Part shown: positions 15,336-15,494 of the stretch, one piece after another
How the letters are laid out: each line of letters begins with the position of its first letter
Position numbering within the stretch: the stretch's first letter is position 1
Source of the DNA: Methylobacter sp.
Lineage (GTDB): Bacteria > Pseudomonadota > Gammaproteobacteria > Methylococcales > Methylomonadaceae
DNA: 15,494 nucleotides
Assembly: GCF_023227905.1 (NCBI RefSeq)
Contig: NZ_JALOCF010000077.1
Span: forward strand, 1-15,494
Direction of reading: 5' to 3'
The notes under the pieces: generated by a model
Database searches by the model: none
Told to the model about the DNA's origin: nothing
The model's input: only the letters and a program-made list of their open reading frames with translations
Made by a program: the position numbers and the translations under genes

Positions 15336-15358
15336 TAATATTATACTAAATAATATTA
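15336..15358 (-). repeat. AT-only inverted repeat after tuf
   Basis: TAATATTAT and ATAATATTA pair perfectly over 9 bp around a 5-nt loop, starting one base after the tuf stop codon. The arms contain no G or C, so the RNA hairpin would be weak. The second arm contains most of the candidate -10 box TATAAT (15345-15340). Confidence 0.55.
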
Positions 15359-15366
15359 TTATTCAA
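15340..15366 (-). promoter_or_regulatory. Candidate promoter for tRNA-Trp-secE-nusG
   Basis: A perfect TATAAT (15345-15340) lies 15 nt after TTGAAT (15366-15361, four of six), which overlaps the tuf stop codon. The expected start is near 15333, about 23 nt before the tRNA. The spacing is short and the region is nearly pure A/T, so the match could be chance; readthrough from tuf is the alternative. Confidence 0.4.
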
Positions 15367-15494
15367 GTATTGATGCAACAACGCCCGCACCTACTGTACG
15401 ACCACCCTCACGGATTGCAAAACGCAACCCTTCTTCCATGGCGATCGGTGAAATCAGCTTTACTTTTACCGAAATGTTATCGCCAGGCATAACC
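15359..15494 (-). CDS. tuf: Elongation factor Tu, C-terminal fragment (upstream tuf copy)
   Basis: Only the last 44 residues are inside the window, from VMPGDNISVKVKLISPIAME to GRTVGAGVVASILE, followed by TAA. MPGDN and the ending FAIREGGRTVGAGVV are the standard EF-Tu domain III sequence. The 5' part lies beyond the right edge. It is the second tuf copy; the other begins at 126 at the left edge on the same strand, so the pair flanks the cluster as direct repeats. Whether the two copies are identical cannot be judged because the visible parts do not overlap. Confidence 0.97.
   Translation of the reverse strand, partial: VMPGDNISVKVKLISPIAMEEGLRFAIREGGRTVGAGVVASILE

Noticed and set aside
15336..15358. 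AT-only inverted repeat as a terminator of the upstream tuf
   Set aside because: The stem has no G-C pair and would be too weak for intrinsic termination, and the tRNA follows closely.
1..15494. Search for mobile elements, CRISPR arrays, attachment sites, toxin-antitoxin genes and phage genes
   Set aside because: None seen on either strand; apart from spacers the whole window is accounted for by conserved housekeeping genes.

Overview
This window is a piece of a bacterial chromosome core: the fused secE-nusG / rplKAJL-rpoBC / str ribosomal-protein and RNA-polymerase cluster. Every gene lies on the minus strand, so transcription runs from high to low coordinates: tuf (3' end only, 15359-15494), tRNA-Trp(CCA), secE, nusG, rplK, rplA, rplJ, rplL, rpoB, rpoC, rpsL, rpsG, fusA, tuf (5' end only, 1-126). 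The gene order, the RpoC lineage-specific insert between the two halves of the trigger loop, and the close match of RpoB, RpoC, L10 and NusG to the enterobacterial/pseudomonad versions point to a gammaproteobacterium. The AT-leaning DNA and the direct joining of rpoBC to the str operon fit a methanotroph-like (Methylococcales) or related lineage, but that finer placement is a guess from memory. Nothing suggests a mobile element, a CRISPR array, phage genes or recent transfer.

Region by region (minus-strand direction). 15494-14276: the end of the upstream tuf, an AT-rich 50-nt spacer with a candidate promoter, tRNA-Trp with an encoded CCA, then secE and nusG separated by 4 nt. A clear intrinsic terminator (14218-14249) follows nusG. 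14217-11909: the L11-L1 unit (rplK and rplA overlap by 1 nt) with a probable L1 autoregulatory site just before rplK, then a 182-nt spacer holding an L10 leader and an attenuator-like hairpin, then rplJ and rplL. 11908-3333: a 138-nt spacer with a strong terminator-like stem-loop (partial attenuator) before rpoB, a 137-nt spacer with competing stems before rpoC, and rpoC itself with a TTG start. 3332-1: a 185-nt spacer carrying a good sigma-70-type promoter for the str operon, then rpsL, rpsG, fusA and the second tuf, tightly spaced.

Together the genes make the core RNA polymerase subunits beta and beta', the elongation/termination factor NusG, the translocon subunit SecE, proteins of the ribosomal stalk and L1 arm, the decoding-centre protein S12, the 30S head protein S7 and the two elongation factors EF-G and EF-Tu. 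The spacers are where the regulatory interest lies: readthrough terminators and protein-binding leaders probably set different amounts of ribosomal proteins and polymerase from a nearly continuous gene array. No gene-free stretch exceeds 300 bases; the longest is the 185-nt rpoC-rpsL spacer.

I did not find an undescribed system. The coding content is standard and the proteins look intact. The points worth a second look are RNA structures in the spacers, non-ATG starts, and the paired tuf genes bounding the block.
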